The notes below the pieces were generated by a model that was given only the letters and a program-made list of their open reading frames with translations, ran no database searches and had not been told where the DNA came from. This document shows, piece by piece, positions 1 to 6,237 of a stretch of DNA of 6,766 bases. Origin of the DNA: an uncultured beta proteobacterium (GTDB taxonomy: Bacteria; Pseudomonadota; Gammaproteobacteria; Burkholderiales; Burkholderiaceae). The translations under genes and the position numbers were made by a program. Numbering within the stretch: the stretch's first letter is position 1; each line of letters opens with the position of its first letter. Location of the stretch: contig CAJARE010000252.1 of assembly GCA_903944255.1 (NCBI GenBank), forward strand, positions 1 through 6,766. The letters are read 5' to 3'.

Positions 1-207
1 GGTTTTACTGCTCTGTCTTTGGCCGTATCGCCTGAAGTGATGAAGCATGCTAACTATGTTTTAGTCGACGATAGACAGTATCAACCGATTCAGCAGCGCA
101 TGGTACTCATTAAGGGCGCACCACCGGAAGCATTAAATCTATATCGATTTATGCAAAGCCCTCAAGCAAAAAGTATCTTGCGTCAGTATGGCTATATTAC
201 GCCCTAA
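1..207 (+). CDS. modA: Molybdate ABC transporter substrate-binding protein, C-terminal part (5' end outside window)
   Basis: The frame is open from the first base to a TAA at 205-207, giving the last 68 residues of a protein. The tail has the typical C-terminal pattern of ModA-type periplasmic oxyanion-binding proteins. A 'YQPIQQRMVLIKGA' segment (the family has Y-x-P-I-x-Q-x-x-V-x-x-x-G) is followed by a helix and 'FMQSPQAKSILRQYGY', matching the F-x-x-S/G-P-x-A-x-x-I-x-x-x-Y-G-[FY] ending of the family. ModA binds molybdate or tungstate in the periplasm and delivers it to the ModBC permease. The ligand-contacting serines of the N-terminal lobe and the signal peptide lie outside the window, so oxyanion specificity cannot be tested here. 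The apparent TTG start at 19 is not a real start. The stop overlaps that of the convergent PaiB-family gene, and no terminator is visible after it. The ModA family call is fairly secure; another group of the same superfamily is possible. Confidence 0.82.
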   Translation, partial: GFTALSLAVSPEVMKHANYVLVDDRQYQPIQQRMVLIKGAPPEALNLYRFMQSPQAKSILRQYGYITP

Positions 208-827
208 GCAGGCTTCATAAAGTGAGTCATGTCTTGTAACTCTTGATTTGTGGAAGATCTTAATTCGTTCAGCACTGCCTCATAATCTTTTGCAGGACGG
301 TTTTGACTTAATTTGAATTTACCCACCAAACTGGTAATTTCAATTTCAATACCAACAATCGCGTTGAGCATCATTTGTATATATTCATCAGGAGCATCGT
401 CTACCTTCCAAAGGGATTGATAAGTCGGCTCATGTGTATTAGTCATTTGGGTAACGTGACTATGAAGCCATGAAGCATCCTGAATGACGCTCACTTTTCC
501 TTGTACATGCACTACAGCGTAATTCCAGGTGGGAACCACCTTCCCAGTTTCTTTTTTAGAGGGGTACCAAGAGGGGGTGACGTATGCATTCGGCCCATTA
601 AAAACGGCAGTTAAGTTTGGTGCTGCTTGCTCAGCGATCTTGAGTAAAGGATTGGTTTTAGCAACATGCCCAATCAAGCGCGAGCGATCCTTGCTTAACA
701 TGAGGGGGAGGTGATTCGCTTCCACTTGATCTCCTAATATTCCAATAACAGTTGCTAATGGGTATTTCTCGATCAAATCAGCAAGAATTTCAGGATCAGT
801 TACTTCAAAATGCTTTGGTAAGTACAT
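204..827 (-). CDS. PaiB-family FMN-binding protein (FMN-binding negative transcriptional regulator family)
   Basis: This 207-residue protein has the full PaiB family length and its landmarks in order. The start is MYLPKHFE. 'ANHLPLML' at about 37-44 and 'GHVAKTNP' at 53-60 follow, then 'VFNGPNAYVTPSWY' at 75-88, 'VPTWNYAVVHVQG' at 98-110, and the C-terminal 'IVGIEIEITSLVGKFKLSQN' at 157-176. The fold is a flavin-binding split barrel of the pyridoxamine-phosphate oxidase type. The name comes from Bacillus subtilis PaiB, linked there to repression of protease and sporulation genes. There is no visible DNA-binding helix-turn-helix, and in Gram-negative bacteria the role is unknown, so a flavin/heme-binding or small redox protein is equally plausible. 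ATG at 825-827 is preceded on its strand by an AGGAT about 9 bases upstream. The FAH-family gene ends 37 bases upstream on the same strand, so co-transcription is likely. Its TAG overlaps the TAA of the convergent modA-like gene. Confidence 0.88.
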   Translation of the reverse strand: MYLPKHFEVTDPEILADLIEKYPLATVIGILGDQVEANHLPLMLSKDRSRLIGHVAKTNPLLKIAEQAAPNLTAVFNGPNAYVTPSWYPSKKETGKVVPTWNYAVVHVQGKVSVIQDASWLHSHVTQMTNTHEPTYQSLWKVDDAPDEYIQMMLNAIVGIEIEITSLVGKFKLSQNRPAKDYEAVLNELRSSTNQELQDMTHFMKPA

Positions 828-864
828 GGAAATCTATCCTAGAGTTAATTCAACGCTGATGACG

Positions 865-1752
865 CTATTTTTCAATAAAGGTATTTTCTAATTTGCCAAT
901 ACCTCCCATTTCAACAACGACTACATCGCCATTGACTAAATACTTTGGTGGTTTAAATCCAATCCCTACACCAACGGGGGTACCTGTAGCAATAAGATCA
1001 CCAGGGTAGAGCGTGATGCCGGCAGATACGGTGGCAATCATATTGGGGATATCAAATATTAAATCTTTGGTATTGGAATTTTGGCGTAACTCGCCATTCA
1101 CCCAGCACTTCACAGAGATGTCATTGGCGTCTAATTGATCAGCAGTGACCACCCATGGGCCCATAGGGCAAAAAGTATCAAAACTCTTACCTAAAAACCA
1201 TTGCTTATGACGTTGCTGCCAATCACGAGCTGTTACATCGTTAATGGCGGTGTAGCCCCAAACATGCTTCATGGCATCTGCTTCGCTAATACCTTTGCCA
1301 CCTTTGCCAATCACGATAGTAAGCTCTGCTTCGTAATCTATCGCAGTGGATATTGCAGTCGGGATGATGACGTTTGTATTGGGGCCAGTCACTGACTCTG
1401 GAGGTTTGGTAAAGAAAATAGCATGACTCGGAATATCTTCACCTGCTTTAGCGCTGCTATCAAACCCGCTATTAGAAAATTCTTTAGCATGTTCGTGATA
1501 GTTTTTGCCAACGCAAAAAATATTTCTACGGGGTCTAGGTACGGGGGCAAGCAAACGGATGTCATCAAATGCATGACTAGCAATTGGCTTTGGTAATTTG
1601 CCAGCAAGATCAGATCGCAATATAGCCACAATGCCATCTTCGCTCACATCGACCCCTAGGTCGAATTCTTCGACATTCTTGCCGTCAGCTGATATTGAGC
1701 CAACCCGTGTTTTACTTGGATCGCGATTTAAAGAAAATGCTGCATATTTCAT
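865..1752 (-). CDS. Fumarylacetoacetate hydrolase (FAH) family protein
   Basis: The protein has 295 residues from the chosen start, MKYAAFSLN. The C-terminal two thirds is a FAH-family catalytic domain. In this numbering it has 'VGKNYHEHAKEF' at 81-92, the metal-binding pair in 'DYEAELTIVIGK' (E141 and E143), 'NDVTARD' with the third metal ligand D172, 'GKSFDTFCPMGPW' at 188-200, and 'LIATGTPVGVGIGF' near 253-266. Such enzymes cleave or decarboxylate 2-oxo or 1,3-dioxo acids with Mg2+ or Mn2+ (acylpyruvases, oxaloacetate decarboxylases, 2-hydroxyhepta-2,4-dienedioate isomerases). The exact substrate cannot be read from the sequence. An ATG nine bases further upstream (1759-1761) directly abuts the GGAG at 1762-1765. 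The ATG at 1750-1752 has that GGAG nine bases away, so it is the better start. The gene is divergent from a Bug-family gene and is followed by the PaiB-family gene, probably in one operon. Regulation through the palindrome in its leader is possible but unproven. Confidence 0.92.
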   Translation of the reverse strand: MKYAAFSLNRDPSKTRVGSISADGKNVEEFDLGVDVSEDGIVAILRSDLAGKLPKPIASHAFDDIRLLAPVPRPRRNIFCVGKNYHEHAKEFSNSGFDSSAKAGEDIPSHAIFFTKPPESVTGPNTNVIIPTAISTAIDYEAELTIVIGKGGKGISEADAMKHVWGYTAINDVTARDWQQRHKQWFLGKSFDTFCPMGPWVVTADQLDANDISVKCWVNGELRQNSNTKDLIFDIPNMIATVSAGITLYPGDLIATGTPVGVGIGFKPPKYLVNGDVVVVEMGGIGKLENTFIEK

Positions 1753-1761
1753 GATTACCAT

Positions 1762-1765
1762 CTCC
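1762..1765 (-). promoter_or_regulatory. Ribosome binding site that decides the start of the FAH-family gene
   Basis: Read on the minus strand, GGAG is followed immediately by an ATG (1759-1761) and nine bases later by a second in-frame ATG (1750-1752). Zero spacing to the first ATG is not functional for a Shine-Dalgarno site, whereas nine bases is normal. This favours the second ATG, which gives a protein beginning MKYAAFSLN. Confidence 0.65.
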
Positions 1766-1768
1766 GTT

Positions 1769-1791
1769 GGGGATTTCTTTAGGAAAACCCC
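1769..1791. repeat. Imperfect inverted repeat (operator or leader hairpin candidate)
   Basis: The arms GGGGATTTC (1769-1777) and GAAAACCCC (1783-1791) pair over nine positions with one A-A mismatch, around a five-base TTTAG centre. The repeat lies in the short divergent region, just upstream of the FAH-gene ribosome binding site and upstream of the Bug-gene promoter candidate. It could be an operator for a dimeric regulator serving both genes, or an RNA hairpin in the FAH leader. It has no T-tract in a position that would make it a typical terminator. No regulator gene is present next to it. The pairing is seen directly; the function is inferred. Confidence 0.5.
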
Positions 1792-1802
1792 AGTTTATTG
1801 TG

Positions 1803-1832
1803 TTGAATCTTGTAGTAGGATAAGACTATAAA
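1803..1832 (+). promoter_or_regulatory. Candidate sigma-70 promoter of the + strand Bug-family gene
   Basis: TTGAAT at 1803-1808 (-35-like) and TATAAA at 1827-1832 (-10-like) are separated by 18 bases in an AT-rich stretch. A transcript would begin near 1839 and leave a leader of about 25 bases before the ATG at 1864. Alternative -10-like hexamers overlap this AT-rich stretch, so the exact position is uncertain. Confidence 0.4.
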
Positions 1833-1863
1833 TAATAACTAATTAACCAATGTGAGACAAAAA

Positions 1864-2838
1864 ATGCATCCTAGCCGTTTACTAGCTTTCTGTGTATCGT
1901 GTTTTCTAGTGTCTTCTGTTGGGGCTCAGGCTCCTGAGGCTTGGCCCACTAAACCTATCACGATGGTTGTGCCTTTCCCTCCAGGTGGCGTAGCAGATGC
2001 TGTGGGGAGACCTGTTGCCGAGGCTTTATCTAGAATTCTAGGACAGCCAGTAGTCGTTGAAAATAAACCAGGAGCAGGCGGTGGTATTGGAATGGCTGCA
2101 GTCGCCAAATCAAAACCAGATGGTTACACTATTCTGATGGCATTATCGTCAATCTCCATTATTCCTGAGGCAGATAAGATCGTTGGGCGTGAGCAATCAT
2201 TTCAGTTAAATCAGCTAAAACCCATTGCGCGTTTTACTGCGGATCCTACAGTCTTAGTAGTGAGGGCAGATAGCCCATGGAAGGATTACAAATCTTTTAT
2301 TGCAGCAATGCGGGCCAATCCAGGTAAATACAACTTTGGATCTTCTGGTAATTACGGCACGATGCATGTCCCAATGGAAATGCTGAAATCCTCCGAAAAG
2401 TTTTATATGGTCCACATTCCGTATACAGGAGCAGGTCCTGCAATTGTGGGATTGTTAGGTGGACAAGTTGATGCGCTTGCTACAGGCCCATCCTCTATCG
2501 TTCAACAAATTAAAGCAGGCAAGGTTCGAGCACTTGCGCATTGGGGTGATGGCAGGTTGGCGAGCATGCCAGAGGTGCCTAGTTTCAAAGAAATGGGCAT
2601 TAAGATCGAATTTGCTCAATGGGCTGGGCTTTTTATTCCTAGCGCCACGTCTGACAGTATTACCAATAAATTACGTGACGCAGCAAAGCAGGCTGCGGTT
2701 GATGATCGCGTGCGTTCAGTCATCAATTCAGCAGGTAGCCCCATTCAGTATCTAGATGCCCCGGAATTCAAAGTGTATTGGGATAAAGAATCCTCCCAAA
2801 TGGTTGATATCGTGAAGAAAATTGGTAAGGTTGAATAA
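1864..2838 (+). CDS. Bug/TctC-family tripartite tricarboxylate transporter substrate-binding protein (first copy)
   Basis: From ATG 1864 the protein has 324 residues, normal for Bug/TctC periplasmic binding proteins. It begins with a signal peptide (hydrophobic stretch LLAFCVSCFLVSSVGA, probable cleavage after VGA, about residue 21). Family hallmarks follow: 'AWPTKPITMVVPFPPGG', then 'VADAVGR' with the conserved aspartate of the ligand loop, 'PVVVENKPGAGGGIG', 'KPDGYTIL', 'HIPYTGAGPAIVGLLGGQVD' and 'GKVRALA'. Bug proteins catch carboxylates or other small organic acids in the periplasm for TctAB-type permeases, or act as sensors. No tctA or tctB is in the window, which is common for this family. 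The ligand loop reads GGVAD instead of the usual GGPTD seen in the second copy, hinting at a different ligand. A GTG at 1852 would add four residues but has no ribosome binding site. The ATG has only a weak GTGAG. The gene is divergent from the FAH-family gene and may share its substrate and control. Confidence 0.92.
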   Translation: MHPSRLLAFCVSCFLVSSVGAQAPEAWPTKPITMVVPFPPGGVADAVGRPVAEALSRILGQPVVVENKPGAGGGIGMAAVAKSKPDGYTILMALSSISIIPEADKIVGREQSFQLNQLKPIARFTADPTVLVVRADSPWKDYKSFIAAMRANPGKYNFGSSGNYGTMHVPMEMLKSSEKFYMVHIPYTGAGPAIVGLLGGQVDALATGPSSIVQQIKAGKVRALAHWGDGRLASMPEVPSFKEMGIKIEFAQWAGLFIPSATSDSITNKLRDAAKQAAVDDRVRSVINSAGSPIQYLDAPEFKVYWDKESSQMVDIVKKIGKVE

Positions 2839-2879
2839 TGGTTGGAGATTCATTTCCGATCGCTCTTCATTGGAGCAAT

Positions 2880-2910
2880 AAAAAAAGCCACCTCGTGAAG
2901 GTGGCTTTTT
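2880..2910. terminator. Bidirectional intrinsic terminator between two convergent Bug-family genes
   Basis: GCCACCT at 2887-2893 and AGGTGGC at 2899-2905 form a perfect seven-pair stem around the loop CGTGA. Seven A's (2880-2886) precede it and five T's (2906-2910) follow, extending the pairing and supplying a U-tract in either direction. It lies 41 bases after the stop of the + strand Bug gene and 17 bases after the stop of the - strand Bug gene. It should therefore end both transcription units, including the long leftward operon. Confidence 0.92.
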
Positions 2911-2927
2911 AACATCATCAAGTTCGA

Positions 2928-3920
2928 TCAATCAGGAATATTCGCTTTACGAATGATAGGACCCCACTTATTGATCTCTGCATCAAGATGCGACTTAAGA
3001 CCGTCTTCAGAGATCTTGCTAACTGCCACGATATCAATGTTTGCATCTTCTAGACGTTTTTTGACATCAGGTGATGTAAGAGCCTTCTTTAGTGCAGCAT
3101 TGAGTTTAGCAAGAACTGGCTTTGGAACTCCTTTTGGAGTGTACATACCATGCCATACCTTCACTTCAAAACCTTTGAGACCTTGCTCATCCAATGTTGG
3201 TACATTCGGAATAGCAGGTAAGCGTTTTAAAGTAGTGGTTCCATAAGCCTTAACGCTGCCATCCTTAATGTAAGGAATCGTCTGGGTTGTTTGATCACAA
3301 AGTAAATCTACTTGACCGCCTAAAAGATCGGTTAGGGCAGGACCAGTTCCCTTGTATGGAACGTTGGTTAACTTGACACCCATACGGCTTTGAAAAAGCA
3401 ATCCGCAAAGTTGAGAAACTGCACCTGGGCCTGCATTAGCCATTGTGACTTTAGAGCCATTGGCTTTGATATAGGCTTCTAGTTCTTTAAAATTGTTTGC
3501 TGGCAAACTTTTTTTACCTAAGAGCACCATTGGTACATCGGCTACCTGACCGATATATTCAAAGCTAGTCATTGGGTCATACGGTAACTTGTCATAGAGC
3601 GCATTTGCTGTTGCCATTCCCATATGGTGGAGATAAATGGTGTATCCATCAGGTGCTGCACGAGCAACTTTAGTAGAAGCAATGGTGCCACCAGCACCAG
3701 GGACATTTTCAACCACTACGGTTTGACCTAAAGCTTGACCCATGGGCACTGAAATTAAGCGTGCAACAGAGTCAGTTGGTCCACCAGCTGCGAAAGGCAC
3801 GATTAAAGAAATCGATTTAGTTGGCCAAGCATTTTGTGCAACTGCAGATTGGCTAGCTAGAAGGGCGCCAGTGCTTAACGCAGCAAGCATTCCGGCGAAG
3901 AGGGATTTTTTGAATTTCAT
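2928..3920 (-). CDS. Bug/TctC-family tripartite tricarboxylate transporter substrate-binding protein (second copy, operon member)
   Basis: From the chosen start the protein has 330 residues. A clear signal peptide (MKFKKS charged end, hydrophobic stretch to about 22, cleavage after AVA at 28) is followed by the mature family pattern. This has 'AWPTKSISLIVPFAAGGPTD' with the ligand-loop aspartate D50, 'VVVENVPGAGGTI', 'APDGYTI', 'LPYDPMTSF', 'NVPYKGTGPALTDLLGGQVD', 'LPAIPNVPTLDEQG' and a final lobe closing near 320. It binds a small organic acid, probably a carboxylate, in the periplasm. An in-frame ATG 39 bases upstream (3957-3959) would add a charged, non-signal-like 13-residue tail. The ATG at 3918-3920 has GGAG six bases upstream and starts an ideal signal peptide, so it is chosen. 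The gene is 67 bases after the CoA lyase gene and is probably last in its operon, so its ligand is likely the acid those enzymes degrade. It is only moderately similar to the convergent first copy, so this is not a recent duplication. Confidence 0.94.
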   Translation of the reverse strand: MKFKKSLFAGMLAALSTGALLASQSAVAQNAWPTKSISLIVPFAAGGPTDSVARLISVPMGQALGQTVVVENVPGAGGTIASTKVARAAPDGYTIYLHHMGMATANALYDKLPYDPMTSFEYIGQVADVPMVLLGKKSLPANNFKELEAYIKANGSKVTMANAGPGAVSQLCGLLFQSRMGVKLTNVPYKGTGPALTDLLGGQVDLLCDQTTQTIPYIKDGSVKAYGTTTLKRLPAIPNVPTLDEQGLKGFEVKVWHGMYTPKGVPKPVLAKLNAALKKALTSPDVKKRLEDANIDIVAVSKISEDGLKSHLDAEINKWGPIIRKANIPD

Positions 3921-3926
3921 AGAAGT

Positions 3927-3930
3927 CTCC
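3927..3930 (-). promoter_or_regulatory. Ribosome binding site that decides the start of the second Bug-family gene
   Basis: On the minus strand GGAG stands six bases before the ATG at 3918-3920. It lies inside the frame that would be used from the upstream ATG at 3957-3959, which argues that translation starts at the internal ATG leading directly into the signal peptide. Confidence 0.7.
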
Positions 3931-3987
3931 ATTTTTGTATCTAAGTAAGATTTTGCCATTTATATAGAAATTTTGAGTATTCTAGCC

Positions 3988-4833
3988 TTAGTGTTTACCA
4001 GCAAGCGCAAGGGTTCTTTGGGCTAAAACCACTACGGGACGGTCAATCATGCGGCCATCCAATTTAACAGCCCCTCCTTTGGAGGCTTTATCGGCCTCAA
4101 TTACTCTTTTGGCCCACACCAGATCTTCTTGAGAAGGCATGAAGGCGGCTTGAACAATCGCCACCTGTTTTGGATGAATGCATAATTTTGCGCCAAATCC
4201 CATGCGTTTAGCGCGCTTTGCATCATGGGTAATTTGCTCAATATTGTCAGTGGATTGAGTAACCCCATCAATTGGAGGGGCGATTGCTGCAAGACGTGAC
4301 GCCAGAACAATTTGGAATCGTGCAGTTTGTAACTCTGTTTCATCTGCATCGCAAGCCATACCAAGATCCACTTGTAAATCAATATTACCTAAAGCTAAAC
4401 GAATCACTTGGTTGGAGTTTGCAATTTCGCTTAAGTGATCAAGACCAAGCGCTGTTTCAATCATGGGAATAATGGCAGTATTGGGTAATAACAATGCGGC
4501 ACCATTCATTTGATCCAGCGATTCACTTTTAGGAATCAGAATGCTGGTGATATCCAGCTCTTGTGCCAAGATCAAATCAGCAGAGTAGAACTGACTTCCA
4601 GGTGAGTTGCTGCGAATCACTAGTCGACCTTTTTGCTCTTTTGAAAAAGAAGGCCAGGCAGAGCGAATCGCATTGCGAGCGAGTTCTTTTTCTGCCACAG
4701 GGACGGCATCTTCTAGATCCAAAATAACGGCATCGGCTCCGCTATCCAAGGCTTTTTGAAAGCGCTCTGGGCGTGTGCCAGGAACAAATAAAAAATTGCT
4801 GCTGAGGGCTAAAGTGTGATCGATGGAGCTCAT
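3988..4833 (-). CDS. HpcH/HpaI-type CoA ester lyase (CitE-like; citramalyl/malyl-CoA lyase family)
   Basis: The 281-residue protein has the usual length for CitE-like lyases. It starts with the family signature 'FLFVPGTRPERFQKAL' (14-29) and 'ADAVILDLEDAV' (33-44). 'LVIRSN' carries an arginine at 74 expected to contact the substrate. 'ILIPKSES' is at 98-105, 'IIPMIETALGL' has the Mg2+ ligand E126, and 'LALGNIDLQVDLGM' has D152 as the second probable metal ligand. 'GFGAKLCIHPKQV' (212-224) is the conserved CoA-side loop. Such enzymes split 3-hydroxy-3-acyl-CoA thioesters, for example citramalyl-CoA to pyruvate and acetyl-CoA, or malyl-CoA to glyoxylate and acetyl-CoA. This looks like a stand-alone lyase rather than the beta subunit of citrate lyase, since no citD or citF is nearby. 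The start is 12 bases after the PrpD-like stop with no strong ribosome binding site, which suggests translational coupling. The exact substrate is inferred only from the neighbours. Confidence 0.9.
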   Translation of the reverse strand: MSSIDHTLALSSNFLFVPGTRPERFQKALDSGADAVILDLEDAVPVAEKELARNAIRSAWPSFSKEQKGRLVIRSNSPGSQFYSADLILAQELDITSILIPKSESLDQMNGAALLLPNTAIIPMIETALGLDHLSEIANSNQVIRLALGNIDLQVDLGMACDADETELQTARFQIVLASRLAAIAPPIDGVTQSTDNIEQITHDAKRAKRMGFGAKLCIHPKQVAIVQAAFMPSQEDLVWAKRVIEADKASKGGAVKLDGRMIDRPVVVLAQRTLALAGKH

Positions 4834-4845
4834 ATAAGAAGAGAA

Positions 4846-6219
4846 TTAAGACTGAGGGAGTAATAGTCCTATCTTGGACTGTTTACGAATATTCCACAAG
4901 AAATCAATTGCTGAAGTCATTTGTGTTGGAGTGGCACCACCACTAAAGGCGGCAAGACGCATGGCTTTATCGGTAATCTCAGTACGGCTTAAGCTATTGC
5001 CAGGATCACCTTTAGGCTCATCCACTCTCCCATCGAGAATTTGGCCATCATTGAGATGCACTTTGACTTTACCGATCCATCGTTGAGGATAGGCGGTATC
5101 AACCTCTGAATCTAGTGTCATCGTGACTCGATCACGGAAAAGGCAAATAGCATCATCCTGAAAATGCTCGTCAAATTCTTGTAGACCAGCAAATTGGTAA
5201 TGAGCAATGATTGCTAAAACCGTCCCCATGGAAAATTTAGACTGATGTACGGTGCTAGGGTTAGTGACAGGGCCAAGGACATCAATGGCACCTTGATGCA
5301 CTAGCGTTTCCACTCTAGTAATATCGCTTGGCTTTAGTTTGTGTGCCAGCATCACCTGCAACAAGGCATCGGCAGCAGGGTGAGTATGTCTGCAGGAGGC
5401 GTGATATTTAAAACTGGTTTCTGCAAGCGCCCATCGCGTACCAAGCTGGTCAACTAACTTACTTGGATTAGCGTCGCTGGACATTCCTGCTGCTAATCCT
5501 TGTTTGCCTTCCAGAATATGTTGAGCGCCTGTAAATCCGCTCTGCGCAATGTAAGCAGACATTAGGCCAGTGGAGGCAGCATGAGCGGTATGGAGTTGTT
5601 TTGAATCAGCGGCATCTCGCAGGAATTCCCAAAGACCGGCAGACTGAGTTCCTGCTGAGCCAAAGGCATGGAGCATTTGATGAGGATTGAGGTTTAACAA
5701 TCTTCCAACTGTTGCAGCAGCAGCAATCGTGCCAGCAGTACCAGTGGTGTGGAATACCTTGTAATGCGAGCGACCTAAAAATTCACCGACTCGAATACCC
5801 ACCTCATATCCAGCCACCGCTGCCACTAATAGATCTTCACCCGAAGCACCAATCGCTTGAGCACAGGCTAGCGCAGGGGGGAATACCACTGTAGCCGGAT
5901 GAAATACTGAGCCATTATGAACATCATCTTGTTCTGCAACATGAGATGCAGCGGCATTTGCCATCGCTGCTAAAAAAGGACTTGAGCTTTTACGAGTTAC
6001 TAAAATTTCTGAGGGTCCTGGATGAGTACCAAAACCTCCCATATTTTGAGCAAACTGGGTAATGATTTCTACAGGTCGAGATCCTTTGCCTGCAACAGCG
6101 GAGCCAAACCAATCCACCAAAAAATCTTCAGCACGACTCATGACAGGGGCGGGAATATCTTTTGCTTGCAAGCTTGAAGCAAAGCTGGCTAATTCTTGAG
6201 ATAAGTGTTGATTTGACAT
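4846..6219 (-). CDS. MmgE/PrpD family protein (2-methylcitrate dehydratase / cis-aconitate decarboxylase-like)
   Basis: The 457-residue protein has the normal family length. The helical domain holds 'ANAAASHVAEQDDVHNGS' (88-104), 'FHPATVVFPPALA' with H107, 'VAGYEVGIRVGEFLG' (135-149), 'HTTGTAGTIAAAATVGRLL' with H157, and 'DSKQLHTAHAA' with K207. The second domain starts near 265 with 'TSFKYHASCRHTHPAADAL' (K271, H280) and includes 'HQSKFSMGTVLAI' (325-337). The family covers 2-methylcitrate dehydratase, cis-aconitate decarboxylase and iminodisuccinate epimerase, all acting on small polycarboxylates without cofactor. Compared by eye with cis-aconitate decarboxylase, the key histidines and lysines are kept, but one acidic position is glutamate (E96) and another histidine position reads C276, so the reaction is not certain. 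The rest of the 2-methylcitrate cycle (prpB, prpC) is absent, which argues against a plain prpD. It sits 18 bases after the hydratase gene and 12 before the lyase gene, in an operon. Confidence 0.9.
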   Translation of the reverse strand: MSNQHLSQELASFASSLQAKDIPAPVMSRAEDFLVDWFGSAVAGKGSRPVEIITQFAQNMGGFGTHPGPSEILVTRKSSSPFLAAMANAAASHVAEQDDVHNGSVFHPATVVFPPALACAQAIGASGEDLLVAAVAGYEVGIRVGEFLGRSHYKVFHTTGTAGTIAAAATVGRLLNLNPHQMLHAFGSAGTQSAGLWEFLRDAADSKQLHTAHAASTGLMSAYIAQSGFTGAQHILEGKQGLAAGMSSDANPSKLVDQLGTRWALAETSFKYHASCRHTHPAADALLQVMLAHKLKPSDITRVETLVHQGAIDVLGPVTNPSTVHQSKFSMGTVLAIIAHYQFAGLQEFDEHFQDDAICLFRDRVTMTLDSEVDTAYPQRWIGKVKVHLNDGQILDGRVDEPKGDPGNSLSRTEITDKAMRLAAFSGGATPTQMTSAIDFLWNIRKQSKIGLLLPQS

Positions 6220-6237
6220 AAAAATAATTTCCCTTCC

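Noticed and set aside
529..714. Open frame of about 61 codons on the + strand inside the PaiB-family gene
   Set aside because: It lies antisense to a well-supported gene, matches no family I recognise and has no convincing ribosome binding site; similar antisense frames at 1201-1395, 2953-3246, 3742-3948, 4272-4472, 4874-5086 and 5712-5894 are rejected for the same reason.
1769..1791. Intrinsic terminator at the palindrome between the divergent genes
   Set aside because: No gene ends there on either strand and no T-tract follows the stem; an operator or leader hairpin fits better.
1864..1930. Lipoprotein signal (LLAFC) in the first Bug protein
   Set aside because: The cysteine comes too early, before the main hydrophobic stretch; the later VGA cleavage site fits a normal secreted binding protein.
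2459..2755. 98-codon frame overlapping the first Bug gene in another frame, same strand
   Set aside because: The Bug frame carries all family motifs across this stretch; the alternative reading has no signal peptide or recognisable domain.
3921..3987. Internal promoter between the CoA lyase and second Bug genes (a TATAAA-like hexamer on the minus strand)
   Set aside because: No -35-like hexamer at a normal distance; the AT-rich sequence alone is not enough.
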